From assembly GCF_029962835.1 (NCBI RefSeq), contig NC_080574.1:39747501-39811500 (forward strand): a stretch of 64,000 nt of DNA, read 5' to 3'. The DNA comes from Magnolia sinica. Lineage: Eukaryota > Streptophyta > Magnoliopsida > Magnoliales > Magnoliaceae. This document shows, in pieces, positions 23,996 to 36,261 of the stretch. The position numbers and the translations under genes are program-made. Under the pieces are notes generated by a model. It did no database searches. It had not been told where the DNA came from and saw only the letters and a program-made list of their open reading frames with translations. Position 1 is the first letter of the stretch. Every line of letters starts with the position of its first letter.

Positions 23996-25003
23996 ACACG
24001 TGAGATGGAGGGCTCCGCCACTATGAGTCCTCTCTTACAAGCATTCATACATCAAGTGGGTCCCATTACATGTGGGCTCATCAAATCGAAAATCAACGGT
24101 GGAGATCCTTTCTCCACCTAATGTAAGGTTTAGATGACCCTATCCATACAAGAAAAGTAAACATCATGATGGGGTCTGTGGAGAATGGCCCCATCATGGA
24201 ATGATCCTGAGGATCAAGGTGGGCCATCGGCCACAACTAGGATCCAAAGTGAGATCCATACCATCAATCGGTAGGCCTCCTTGGCCCTTCATCTAAAAAA
24301 TGAAATTTAAGCCTATAGAAGCACCCATCGTTCGATCTTCTTGGTCCATAGGGATGTCGGTCTCCTTGTGTCTCACTTTAATGGAGAGGATGAGAAATGA
24401 AGGGCTAGGATGATGGATTTTTGGGATGGAAAGTGGGCCACACACATGCACTTTTCTCTCATGGAAGAGCTTGGACGTGTGATGCTCTTGCTAGCTTGGG
24501 AGTTGTGTTGAGAAATGAGAGAGAGAGAGATAGAGTTGTAAGGAGAGAGAGTGATGGGTGAGGTGATAGTGTACTTGACATGTATGGTTGTGTAAGAGAG
24601 AGGGTGAGGGAGGTTTGACTTGGTGGTTGCTTGACTTGTGGAGAAAGAAAGCATGGGTTGCTTTGTACTTGACATGAGGTGATTGATTAATTGATTGATT
24701 GATTGATGGGACAAGTTGTAGAGATTCTCTTGGGATTGCAAAAGAGTGGTGTTTCCTCGAAATAAATGCCTGCTCACACCTTCTGACCTGGGTATTGGAT
24801 CGGTGTACGAGACATGGCGTTGGAACCGCAGCGACGGTGCAGTTGCAATGGTATAAGTCTCGGATTAAGCCGACTCAATTCTACAGGATACGACTTAGGG
24901 TCGTGCGCAAACGTCGATTATAGGTCGCAGATTGTCAGAATTCGTCGGGAAGGATCGCGGGAGTTGACGGAATAGTACGGGCTAGGATACGGGTCTTACA
25001 TCA

Positions 25004-27374
25004 AGCACATGGGGAGTGCTGAGAAAAGGGGATCTCTCGCGGTCACTACAGGGAGGCATGTCACCACATCGTAGGCCAACAGCTCGGATATAGTGTCCCA
25101 TTCTACCATGCCTGGCTCACGAGGCGGTGGATCGGTTTCAATCTGGTTATCGATGGGATACAACGGTTGTAGGTTGTTCCAAGTTCCATACATATGTGAG
25201 CAAATAGGGGAAACAATCAAGGTTGGTCAGTAAATATGATAGACCGCACGAGTTCAGGCAAGCTCGTGACAGACAACATCGGGTACAAGCGACCCATGTA
25301 GTCTAACTACTGTCGCCCATGCACACCCGGCCAAATTCATGAGTTTAACCTCAGGATAGTCTTACCAATGGGACCACCTTCACTCTCCTCATATTCCTGA
25401 CCAACCCAAGGGTTTGGTGGTAATGTGTAGTATGCCGACTAACATGGGTTATCAACTAGCATAGGTAATAACATGCATTCATATTTCCTATCATAGAATC
25501 CAGATTTTTACAAGGCAAATACTAATAATATCATGACATAAAGGTGCAAGTGTTGTGTAGGTTAGTGTGGAAGGCAAGCATTTCATATATCTCCTAATAC
25601 CAAAATATACACAAGGGTTAGTACATCAAACATGTTATTGGGAAAAACATCATACATGAACCGAGTAAGGAATGTACAAGCAATCATCATTAACATACCC
25701 AATCATGTTTGAGAAACAACAAGCATTCCATCATCATTCCACATTAATTTGGGGGGATCTAAAGTATAATATCTTGTCTAGGTTTCTCTAGATTACCCAA
25801 ATACATTACTCAACAAACAAAATCATTAGATTGATATTAAAATTGGTGCTAGGCCACTTAAGAACAATAGTCCACACCTATGGATCGTTGAAGACTTGGA
25901 AACGACCTAGGAGTGTGGATTTTGGGGGTCGATCAGCCGGAATCCCTAGGACAAGCACGTGCATGTTAGAACTCCATGTCAATCATTTCTCAACTTAAGG
26001 GTTTCAAGAAAAAATGGTGAGGGGTTTACCTATATGATCAACAGAGCGATTCTTGCGATTGTGGTGGAGGGTTTCCTTTGGAGAAGGGATAGGGAGTTGC
26101 AAGATTTGGTTTCCTTGGGCCCCACCTCGATCTATGGTTTACCCTTGCTCTCACCTTCACTCTCCCTAGCTCTCTCTCTTCTCTCTTTACTCTCTCCCTC
26201 TTTCTCTTTTTCTCCCCTTTGAAAATGAAAAATCGTATGGGAAGAGGGGTGCCCCAAATGAGGCCCTTTTATAATGCCAGATTTGGTGCCAATGGCCCCA
26301 AGTATTGGGTTTTTACTATATTAACCTTATGAGAGTTTTTTTAGCCTCTAAGGCCCACTATAGGGTGTACAAGTCGATATACACCATTGGATAGTTGGCT
26401 CTAATGATGATCTACGTATGGATATGATCGGCCCGCCATTTGGATGCGTCGATCGACAGATATGATTAGAAGTCTGTTTAACGGTCACCGATGGTCGATT
26501 AAGGCTGCGACTATATGGATATGAGAAGAAAAATATTCTTACTCCACATGTAAAGTTTGGTCGTAAACTGACGGTCCAAAATTCTCAACTTTGCATTAGA
26601 ATGGACAACCCAATTCACTTAAGTTTCAACTTCTTCCCTAAGGTATTTCCACTTCTCATGCACTCGTCTTTTGGCTCAAGTTGAGCGGTTTTGGACAGTA
26701 CCCAGGTCCGACTCCTGTGATGGACGTCAAGCCCAGTAAGACGAACATTATTCTATACTTTTGGTACTAGTGGCCCACTAACGGGCGGTCTAGAAATTGT
26801 TCAGAAAATCGGGGCATTTTTGAAATGAATTTGGTAGTGAGATTTCTCGTGGACAATGATTAGGGTTTGGATTAACTATGTTCATAGTGTGGCCTATTTA
26901 TAACTAGTGAAAGTTGAGATTTGGTCATGATTACTCTAAACCGTCGGTTTTAGGCTAAAAGAGTAACGGGATTGATTTGGTCTATTAGTCCAGATCCGGG
27001 CCTTATCTGACTCGGCCTCGGTTAGATATTTAATTTAGCTATGATTGTCTTGATTTGTTAGCGATGGGTCGGTTAGATTTTGGGCCCTATGTGAGTAAAT
27101 CATGGGGCTAAGTTTATATTCAAGTGATCGGGCGAATTCGTTGGCTCCCTATGGTTGATTAATTGGATTTGTGCAGTTCTTTACTGGCTCCACCCCTATA
27201 TAGACTAACATTGAGTGCTAATGGTCATTTAAGTGATATTATAAGTTAATTAATAAAAAAAATTCAAGGATTTGTGGAAATCCAAAACAATGAAAATCCA
27301 GGATAAAATTTTAGCACAACAAAATTTGACAATATAGGGTGCTAGATTTACAACATAGTACTTACAATCTCCAC
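25004..27374. other. no gene recognised; probable decayed retroelement
   Basis: Short frames only. A CT-rich tract at 26150-26220 and an A-rich end near 27250 are visible. The position beside the LTR-like block suggests old retroelement interior or flank, but I cannot name any domain. Confidence 0.35.
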
Positions 27375-27878
27375 CTTTATCAAATTTGTGACAAAACCAA
27401 CTTATAAAAGATTAACCTATTATAATACACAGATTCACTTAGTTCACATTAAATCCAACAATCAAAACTCCCCCTCAATCAACTCCCCCTCAACTTGAGC
27501 TCAGCAGAGAACCTGTATTAAGACATACAAATACATATCCAAAAAAAAAATTTCCCAATGCCACATGCATATCCACATCTCTACATCCACTCTAGAACCA
27601 CAAAAAAAAAAAGAAAAAAGATTAAGCAATAAGCAATCATATACTACACCAATTTCTTCCCCTTTTTGTCACAAAATGACAAAGGAAGAAAAGATGAAAA
27701 ATATGGGAATGTGGTATCTAAATATGTGAAGAGAGTAAGAAAGAGTGTGAAAGTTAGCAAATTAAAATATAATAGAATAGAGTAACCACATCACACACAG
27801 TTAAACATGTCCAAATATAAGAGTCACCAAGAAGAGTAAAGTTAAGTAGTTAATAAAAGTCCAACAAAAGAAAGAGAA

Positions 27879-28999
27879 CTAATCAGAATCAGATGAAGAA
27901 GGAGGTAGAATAGATGGATCAATTTGGTGTAATTCCTTATTTATATGTCTAAAATACTTACGCATATACTTCATTTGATTATCTTGAAAAATTTTCAGTC
28001 CATCCACATTCTCTTTCAGTAAGCGAAGGCGCTCATCAAAATCAGAAGGTTGAAAATCAGGATCAGCCTCAACGTCATCAGATTCTAATTCATTAAAAAT
28101 ATCATCCATATCAGCGTCAGTTGGCAGTGCATCTTCCTCTCCAACTTCTTCTCTAACTTCTTTAGCATCCCTATCAATTTGACCAGGTGTTAACTTTAAA
28201 TTCATCTTGTTGATATTTGAATTGTTGAATCGAAGATGAGAAGTAGGAGCTTCTCCAGGTGGCATGACCACAGAACAGTGTAAAGCTAGGGTGGTCATCA
28301 AATAAGCAAATGGAATATCACTATGCTCTGGATGAAGTCGAAATTGGATAATGAAATAGCAGATTAATGAAGGAAGACACACTGGAATTCCAGATACAAC
28401 AGAATGAAGAATACGCACCATAAAGGTAGTCAGTTCGGCCTTGTCACGAAATCTAGGGTATACATTGGAAATAAAAATACGATGTAATACTCTGTGTCTG
28501 GGCAACATCTAATTGGCCCGGAGCGCATTCCCAAAACTCCATTCCGAGTCCATCTTGCATAAGTTTCTGGTTAATAAACGTTTTTTCGACTCATTCAATT
28601 TTTCAATCAATGTCGGAATAGGAATTCCTTCATCATTCACTTGAATGTCCATCAGCTCAGAAATTAAGTGACGATCTATTTTATATGAACCTTCTCTAAA
28701 CATGATAGTGAAGGTCAAATCTTCAATAGAAACATCCCCTATACACGCCTACATAGCTTATGCAATGGAGCGGTATGCCAGTCCACCCCAATTCAGAATG
28801 TTATCCCATCCTACAGCAACAAGGAGGGGAATAATGTTGAATTGAACAAGATGGTTTGTATTAATGTTCACTCAACAATTATGTTGTGGAGATGGATATC
28901 CCATACATATTCTAGGTCCTCTTCGAGTGGTCGAAGAATACGTACCGAAATGGAACGAGAAGAAGATCCTCGAGTAGGTTTCTTCTTCGGTCTACCTTC
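27879..28999 (-). pseudogene. retroelement extra ORF (plant transposon protein type)
   Basis: On the minus strand a frame opens at 28999 (MEGRPKKKPTRG) and, across several stops including a TAG just before 28508, continues to 27879. The part RHRVLHRIFISNVYPR followed by VSGIPVCLPSLICYFI and a DIPFAYLM patch resembles the so-called putative plant transposon protein domain found in LTR elements. The C-terminal third is very acidic (EVREEVGEEDALPTDADMDD) and ends in a serine-rich tail. It follows the RNase H fragment, the usual place for an extra or env-like ORF in SIRE-type elements. Family assignment is moderate. Confidence 0.55.
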
Positions 29000-29411
29000 C
29001 ATTACAAGAGTAAACAAGAAAATGCAAGAAAGAATTTAAGGGTTTCAAACCCAATAGATTTTTTTCTAAAATACCAAGGAAATCACAAGAAAACTTGAAA
29101 TAAAGACAAGAATCAAGCTAAATGACAATCAAGGAACCCAAATCTGAAAGAAAAATGAAAATGATGCACATACCGATTAGTAATTGAAGATGGGTTCGAC
29201 CGGTCAGAGAAGGGGCTTGAGAAGAAGAAGAAAGAAATGGAGAAAAAGTGATTTTTACATATTAAAAAGCCCTTTAACCACGCACCACGACTAGTTAAGT
29301 ATATACACGACTGGTCGTGTAAGCAAAAAATTGCACAATTTTATTAATTTTTAAAATATGAAAGTTTGCAAAAAAAAATATACAAAAATAGAACATGCAA
29401 ACATGATAAAC

Positions 29412-29896
29412 TCAGATCGAATCACACATACCAATATCCATTTTTAATTTAAAGAACATGTTTCTGTCAAGTTTAGTGAATATATTATCAAGTTGATTTT
29501 TAGTTTGAATACAATCCAATGAAATAATTTTATCTTCCGCTAATTCCCCAATATAATGATACTGAATGTCAATATGTTTAGTACGAGAATGCTGGATGGG
29601 ATTCTTAGATATATTGATTGTGCTAAAGTTATCACAATATAGAATCATTGTGTCTTGCGCAATGTCATAATCGTTTAACATTCTTTTTATCCACACAAGC
29701 TGAGTACAGGCATTGATGGCTACAATATATTCAGCCTCAGCTGTGAATAGAGATATGGAACTTTATTTCTTGTTATGCTAGGGAACTGAAACCAAACAGT
29801 TCCCAACATAAAAGCAACCACCACAAGTGGATTTTCTATCGTCTATATTCCCAGCCTAGTTAGCATCTGAATAACTAGCTAAATGAACATTAGTAT
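29412..29896 (-). pseudogene. Ty1/copia RNase H C-terminal part
   Basis: Translation on the minus strand shows LASYSDANWAG, DDRKSTCGGCFYVGN, TAEAEYI, QLVWIKRML, ILYCDNFSTINISKNP and HSRTKHIDIQYHYI, the hallmark order of copia RNase H. Two stops interrupt the first half (near the VSVP and HNKK positions). It ends at 29412 after FKLKMDIGMCDSI. It is decayed and truncated at its N-terminal side. Confidence 0.9.
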
Positions 29897-29899
29897 AAT

Positions 29900-30429
29900 G
29901 TGGATACCATGGGTGTGTACGTAGTCCACCGACACGGGTGTGTACATGTAGGTTTGTGGTGAACCTCTAAATCCATTGTAAAGTTTAGAGGTAAACCTAT
30001 TGGAAACCTACAAGACAGTGAAATCTGGTACACTCGAGGAGAGTGCGTCCACTCAGATTAGAGTACACGATTAACTTAACTACAATACATCGTTGTGTTT
30101 GTGATTGTTGATGTTTGTAATTATATTATGCTTGCAATTGAATTTTTTTTAATTCATATGTACACATGAATAAATTGTATGTTAGGCACTTGTTACACAC
30201 ACAATCGATATTGTTATCTCTCTCCATAGACTAGTTGCTTAATTAGTTATACTTATTGTAGTATATGTACTTGGACCCACTTGACTTGAAAGCCTAAGTA
30301 TTATTTGATTTTAATTGACACACTTTTTTAAGTGGTCATATTCATCCCCTATAGGGCTTAGCCATAATTTTAAGCTCAACCAACCTTTTGTGTAGCATGG
30401 TGTCGTGTTAGACAACCAACACAATTTCA
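29900..30429 (+). repeat. truncated 5' LTR
   Basis: It matches 34100-34633 of the 3' LTR through landmarks CCATTGTAAAG, GGTACAC(T/C)CGAGGA, AATTCATATGTAC(A/G)CATGAAT, TCTCTCTCCATAGACTAGTT and AAGTGGT(C/T). The match ends at CACAATTTCA, just before the primer binding site. Confidence 0.85.
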
Positions 30430-30431
30430 AT

Positions 30432-30443
30432 TGGTATCAAAGC
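30432..30443 (+). other. primer binding site, tRNA-iMet type
   Basis: TGGTATCAAAGC begins two bases after the LTR end. The usual initiator-methionine PBS of plant copia elements is TGGTATCAGAGC, so there is one mismatch. Confidence 0.85.
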
Positions 30444-30500
30444 GGGTTGCTCTTTAAAGACTTAATTGTCTAGAGTAAGATCCGTAGGAGCTTTAGAATC

Positions 30501-32160
30501 GTGTCTACCCATGAGGGAAGTGTCGTCACACAATCGCCTTATTTTGATGGTTCTAACAATGTCTACTGGAAGGTTGTGATGAGGATATTCTTGAGATCCA
30601 TTAACCCTATAGTTTGGGAAATTGCTGAACAAGGATGGACTATGCCTGAACAAGTTGTGATTGATGATGTATCCATAAGTACTCACAAAGATAAATCCAA
30701 ATGGAGTGTTGATGAGAGAGCTTGGTGTGCCTATGATGCCAAAGCTCTCAATGCGATTTATTGTGCCATTTATCCCGATGAATGTAAACGCATTTGTATA
30801 TGTGAAATGACAAAGAAAGCATATAACATTATATAAACCACCCATGAGGAAACCAACACAGTATAACGTTCCAAGTCTTGATCACATAATTCGATAATAT
30901 TAAAATGGATGAGTCTAAAACTTTCATTGAGTTCTATAGTAAATTGAACAATATTTAAAACTCTATGTGAAGCTTAGGAGGAAGAATTTCGGAGGATCGT
31001 ACATGTAGGAAAATACTTATATCCCTCCTAAACAGGTTCACCTCCAAAGTAACATCAATAGAAAAGTGTTGAGACATTAATAGTATGAAAGTAAAAGAAA
31101 TTGTACGTTCCCATTGTACATTTGCACTAAACTTTAGAGAAATACCTTCTAAAAATAAACACATCATCCTAAAATCTTCACATAGGCACAAGAAAGTTGA
31201 ATCTAAATAGGATGGTGATGATGAAGGTGAGGAAGAAATGAAGGAAATCACAAAAAAAAAAAAAAAACTTCATGAGATTCTTCAAAAGAATAGAGGGAAT
31301 GATTGTGACAAAAAGGGAAAATCTCTTGAACCCAAGCGTATAGGTAAACTCTTCAAGAAAACGAGAGAATTCTGATGTCACAATTGTGAGGGTTATGGGC
31401 ATATTGCCTTTGAATGTAATAGAAAGTAAGACCAAAATGTAAGGATATGACAGAAACATGGGATGATACCGAAGAGTCCACTTCAAATTATGAGAACTCC
31501 CATAGTGAAGAAGACATTGGATCTCTTAGAATTCTAATGGTCTCCACCACTGCCTCTCTCCCTAGAGACTTGGGAGGATATTTCAACCATAACACTTCAA
31601 AAGAAGATGAAGGAGAGGAAGACTCATCCTCCAATGAAGATGATGAAGATGGAGGAGATGATGACTTGGAAGAAGCCTACGACCAGCTATACACCAAAAG
31701 TTTGAAGATTCTTTAAAAATTGTGTTAGGTTTAGGCGGAAAATAATCGATTAGTTAATGATAAAGAAAAAGTAAAATCTAATAATTTCTCATTGATTCAA
31801 GAAAAGGAAAATCTCAAGTCTGATTTAAATGAAACTTTGGGGACATATATCGGCCTTGAATGTGAGCTTGAAATAGTTAAATCTGTAAATCAAAGACTGA
31901 GACAAGAGGTTAGCCAACTTGAATATCTTCTTGCCAATACCAAGACTAAGGTTACTTAAAAGAACCAAGTAGGTAAATCTGTTAGTATTGGTAAGCCTTT
32001 ATAGGATAAGAGATGTTTTAAACTTAATAGTTACACCCTTGTATTGACCTCTACCCCTCTGGTAATCCATAAAGACTTGTCTGCTTTAGGAAGTAGATCA
32101 AGAACCTCTCCTATGTGTCATAATTGTGAATATGTGGGCTATTTAAAATTTGAATGTCTT
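30501..32160 (+). pseudogene. copia gag remnant with zinc knuckles
   Basis: An open frame at 30501-30836 encodes PYFDGSNNVYWKVVMRIF and VWEIAEQGW, the start of SIRE-type gag. Further fragments follow with stops between them. A CCHC knuckle, C-HN-C-EGYG-H-IAFE-C, lies at 31376-31417 and is preceded by TGA where arginine is expected. An acidic segment (31447-31716) and a coiled-coil-like segment with many E, K and L residues (about 31740-31960) follow. A second knuckle-like motif at 32116-32157 has tyrosine in place of the histidine. The gene is dead. Confidence 0.85.
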
Positions 32161-33098
32161 GTCTCTATAAGGCCACAATCCACTTTAGTCTTAAACTAAA
32201 TAAGTAAATATACCATGGCTGAGAAATCTGTACACTAATGGAGAAGCCCCCTAGAGGATCGTTGGAAAAAAAAGAAAAAAAAGAAGAAGTTTCCAACTTA
32301 TCCGAAAATGATTGATCATATGAGGGTGTTGATTAAGCAAATTACCTTTTCTTATTAAGAAAACGAAGAAAATGCTAAATTTAGGCAATAACAACTTGGG
32401 TAGAAAATACATAGATAAATCCCCTATTGAACATAGATCTTCAACTAGGATTTCACCTAAGGGAGATGCATCTGGGAAAATCATTCTCCCTCCCTAAAGC
32501 AATCACCGTCCTAGGAAATTCACACCCATTTGGGTTGTGAAAAAGGATAGTTGATCCGTAGAACTATATGTGATCTTAATAGGTAAATCTGAGGATCATA
32601 TCCTCTTTTTTATTTTTGTAGTTTAGCTTTAAAGTTGCTTCATTTTAGTATCATATATTTTTGTTAAACTATCAATGATCATGTTACTTGATAGGCATAT
32701 TTTTTTAATGACCATTATATGTATGCTCCATGTTTTTACTACTTACATGCACCTTACATTCCCTTGTTAGTATGTGCTTATAGGTAAATTAATTATTTAT
32801 ATAGATTTTCATTTTTTTGATTTTATAGGTGTATTTATGGAATTGTCTCTTTGTCATACACTGACAAAATGGAGAGAAAGATTAAGTCTTACTAAAACAA
32901 GTTGAATGTTGTTTTGCAGGTTCTATTTGTTGTAGGGAATTTATGAAGTTAGGGGGAGCATTGCAAGTGTCTATGTGTGATGTCTTATATTTATGTTGTA
33001 AATCATTGTAATATTGACATATAATAATTTAAGTTGTTTTGGTTTGTCATTGGTATGGACCATAACATGGTCTAGTTTAGTTTTCTAATGGAATTGAC
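32161..33098 (+). other. copia internal non-coding stretch
   Basis: This AT-rich sequence between gag and PPT has no pol motifs on either strand. It is where the polyprotein gene of an autonomous relative would lie. Confidence 0.6.
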
Positions 33099-33109
33099 AA
33101 AGGGGGAAA
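33099..33109 (+). other. polypurine tract
   Basis: AAAGGGGGAAA lies immediately before the LTR start TGTTAG at 33111, the expected place for plus-strand priming. Confidence 0.85.
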
Positions 33110-33110
33110 T

Positions 33111-34633
33111 TGTTAGTGCCTCGTTTTGTCAATGACATGAGTTAACGAGTCTTAAGTCAATCAAGCCCCCTATTGGAAGACATTGGAAGACTGAAGACTC
33201 AAAGACTTTAAGCATTAAGGCTTGAAGATACAAGTAAAAGTGAAGTGCCTTGGTAATCCTAGCCATAAACTCATTTAGTTGCAAAATAACCTAACTTAGA
33301 TGACTTGTTCCATATAGGAAAACATTTAATTATCATCTTTGTGCTGATTAGATCATGTGCAAAGTGTGTGAATAGAAAGAACTCCAAAATGTACAAGTTC
33401 GATCAATCAAGCGAACCTTCAACCGGTCTCGATCGATCGAAGGTGCGTAAAAATGTCCAACAACATTTTTTCCCAAATAAAATTAAGTTCGATCGATTGA
33501 AGGATTGCTCGATTAATCGATACTAGCCGTTATAGATTCATTGAAGCTTTTTCTCTATATATTTTGCATTAAGATTTTTGAGCAAATGATGTAATTTGGT
33601 GTTTTTAAGACCCTAGTGCATCTCAAGACTTATCAACACTCCTAGGCTCTATGCCAACGAGATTCATGCTATCTTCTTAGTGATCCTTTACTCTTATGGG
33701 CATTCCAAGCTTCATTTAAAGAAGAATATGATCTCGAACATTCTTTACTGATTAGACATTGAACCTGTAAGTAAATCATTTGTCTAAATACTCTTTAGAA
33801 TGCCTATTTAGGTAAATCCCTTCTTAAAACCAACTATCATTAGTTGTAGGAGATTCAACCTAACTCTCATTACCTTGGCTTTCATCAACACGGGTGCGTG
33901 CGTGTAGGTTCTTGTGTTGGACTGCCATCGGACATGGTTGTGTACGTGTTAGTCTCCATGAGAGCCTCCGGCGGGAGTATACATAGGTCCTTGGATCAGG
34001 ACCATAGTGGTTGTTGGTTATATAGTAGAAAACCAACTAAGTCTCTACAAGAGCCATCAACACGGGTGAGTACGTGTAGGTCTTTGTGTAGGATCACCAC
34101 CGACAAAAGTGTGTATGTGGTCCACTAACATGGGAGTGTACGTGTAGGTTTGTAGTGAAACTGTAAAACCATTGTAAAGATTAGAGGTGAACCTATTGAA
34201 AACCTCTAAGATAGTAAAATTCGGTACACCCGAGGATAATGTGTCCGCCAAGAGTAGAGTAGGCAATTAGACAAAATACTATACATCATTGTATTTGTGA
34301 TCGTTGATGTTCGCAATTCTATTATGCTTGTAATTGGATTTGTTTAATTCATATGTACGCATGAATAGATTGTATGCTAGGCACTTGATCAAATACACAC
34401 ACACACAATCAATATTGTAATCTCTCTCCATAGACTAGTTATCCAATTAGTTGTACCTATTGTAGTCTATGTACTTAGACCCACTTGGCTTGAAAGCTTA
34501 AGTGTTATTTACTTTTAATTGGTGCACATTTTTAAGTGGTTCTATTCACCCCTCGTTTAGGACTTAGCCAGAATTCTAAGTTCCGCCAAGCTTTTGCATA
34601 GCATAGTGTCTTGTTAAACAATTGACACAATTT
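33111..34633 (+). repeat. 3' LTR (~1.5 kb)
   Basis: It begins TGTTAGTGCCTCGTTTTGTC right after the PPT, as SIRE-type LTRs do, and ends near GACACAATTT. It contains a cluster of (T/C)CGATCGATCGAA motifs at 33400-33530 and a CACGGGTG(C/T)GT(G/A)CG-type motif repeated at about 33890, 33935, 34060 and 34130. Confidence 0.8.
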
Positions 34634-35501
34634 AAAAAATCTCTTTTAATTGCAATTTTTTGAAAATTTCTTTAAGCGATTGTGAATTTGATTACATTTG
34701 ATAAATTTTACGAGGCTATCTCACCGTCTTTTATAGCTGACCCTTTATTATGGGGAAAAATAGTTTTAGATGACGATATCGAGGAGAATTTTGTAGAAGA
34801 GGATGGAGTCTATAAGCCTTACTTTGTAGAAAATTTATAGTTTGATTTTTAATTTAAATAAAAAGAATTGATGTAATAAGGTCAAGTGGATGACCATTAG
34901 ATAAATTAGTTAGTAAAGTAGAAGATAGTGATTGAGAACTTAAACTTAATATTTTTTAGATTAAGATATTGATTTAATATATATTAATTTATTAGTTAAT
35001 TGATGGTATATATGTAGATGTGAATATGATTATGAATGTGATCAATGGAAAGTGAAAAGTAGATTGGTTGAAAAAGTATATGTACACTATTTACGTAACG
35101 TCCTAGAGAAATCCGTACTAAAACCTAGTACGTCCATGAGAGGAAGTCCAAGGACCATGCTAGTCGGACTAAAATGGCAAATCATGCTAGGTTCGACAAA
35201 ATTTACAATAATTAGGGCCGAATAACTACCTATGCCAGTTATGGATGGTTAATGTCGCAAATATAGCTAACACTTATGTTAACCGAGAGCCAAAAGAAGC
35301 TTTGAGGATTTACTCCTCCCGAAAATGCCCCGATTAGCCGTAGTGGAACTGGCGCTAGGGATCCACTAAACCCGAAACTATGGAATAATGTCTATTTTAC
35401 CGAGCTCGATGTCCATCGTGGGTGGCGAGCCGGGATAGTGCCTAGTATCGGTCAACTTGGGCTGAAAGTCGGGTACATGGGATGTGCGAATGCCTTAGGT
35501 A
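34634..35501 (+). other. retroelement sequence, left of CACTA insertion
   Basis: An open frame without ATG at 34682-34840 (53 codons, with ISPSFIADPLLWGKIV and VYKPYFVENL before a stop) looks like a C-terminal coding end but matches no family I know. The following sequence, with AAGCTTTGAGGATTTACTCC and GAAAATGCCCCGATTAGCC, reads like a plant LTR. It continues at 49962 on the other side of the CACTA element. Confidence 0.45.
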
Positions 35502-35830
35502 CACTACCAAAAAAGGTGCAAAGGCTATGGATAAAATCTGTAGCCATAGACCTATGGCTACGGTTTTAGTCCGTAGCTAGTCCGTAACACGACCATCGTC
35601 GTAGGTGCCATAACAATAGGTCTGGAACCTATGGCTATGGATTTAATCCATAGCTATAGGTTAAACAGCTACAGATATAATCCGTAGCAATTATATCTGT
35701 AGCAAAAACTTTCAAACAGCTACGGATATTATTTGTAGCTGAAAGTCTGTAGCAATATGCCCAAATTGAAAAGGCTACACCTGTCTGATTAGAGGCTACA
35801 GTCAATATCCGTAGCTATATTGTACACTGA
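35502..35830. repeat. CACTA left end with subterminal repeats
   Basis: After the 13-bp TIR, TAGCTACGG, GGCTACGG, CTATGGCTA and their complements occur at least ten times in 320 bp. Such motifs bind the accessory transposase in En/Spm elements; binding here is inferred. Confidence 0.85.
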
Positions 35831-35854
35831 AAAATTAAATCCTTTGTTCATTCA

Positions 35855-36010
35855 ATTACGACCTGTACAATCATTCATTCATTCAATTACAATCATTCAT
35901 TCATTCAATTACAATCCTTCATTCAATTAATTATAATCATTCATTCATTCAATTACAATCCTTCATTCAATCAATTACAATTACAATCAATTACAGTTAC
36001 AATTACAATA
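35855..36010. repeat. ~20-bp minisatellite, CATTCATTCAATTACAATC
   Basis: About six units of ATTCATTCAATTACAATC with CATT expansions lie in tandem between the left subterminal region and the telomere-like array. Confidence 0.9.
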
Positions 36011-36261
36011 ATGCTGAAAATACAAATCTTTGGCTTCATTAGAGAAATGTGCTCGACTTCACCCTGAAATTTTAACAGCTTTATATATTTCATCATCCTA
36101 CAAACAGTCATTTCATTCATAAATTAGAATGCCCATTGGGGAAAAGAAAGACAGTGAAAGAAGTGCATCACGTATAACCACTTTTTTTTTCTTAATGAAT
36201 TAAAAAAAAAACCTCAAAGAGGAATGAAATTGACACAAAAGAAATGGTCTCACTATATAAT

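Larger units (their letters stand above)
20270..25003 (-). mobile_element. large LTR-like block, minus orientation
   Basis: Read on the minus strand from 25003 the block begins TGTAAGACCCGTATCCT and continues with CTCCCGCGATCC, GACCTATAATCGA, CGACCCTAAGTCG, a CT-rich tract and GTGGGACCC modules. The same order occurs on the plus strand at 50838-52349, so this is one repeat family in opposite orientations. The TG start and length suggest a very long LTR, perhaps a solo one of a Ty3 element, but I see no pol sequence. The lower end at about 20270 is a guess. Confidence 0.4.
27375..29896 (-). mobile_element. Ty1/copia (SIRE-like) remnant, 3' part
   Basis: In minus orientation the order is RNase H end (29412-29896), a downstream extra ORF (27879-28999), and then LTR-like text near 27375-27420 whose complement reads GTTTTGTCACAAATTTG then ATAAAGGTGGAGATTG, a phrase typical of copia LTR starts. 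Everything upstream of RNase H is missing, cut by the junction at about 29897 with the plus-strand copia element. Confidence 0.65.
29900..34633 (+). mobile_element. non-autonomous SIRE-like Ty1/copia element
   Basis: The order is a truncated 5' LTR (29900-30429), PBS, gag-like sequence, a non-coding stretch, PPT and a full 3' LTR (33111-34633). No protease, integrase, reverse transcriptase or RNase H sequence lies between, so the interior of ~2.7 kb is gag only. The 5' LTR lacks about its first 1 kb and abuts the opposite-strand copia remnant. Confidence 0.8.

Noticed and set aside
35855..36010. CRISPR-like array of repeats and spacers
   Set aside because: Units are contiguous without unique spacers and the genome is a plant nuclear genome; it is a minisatellite.
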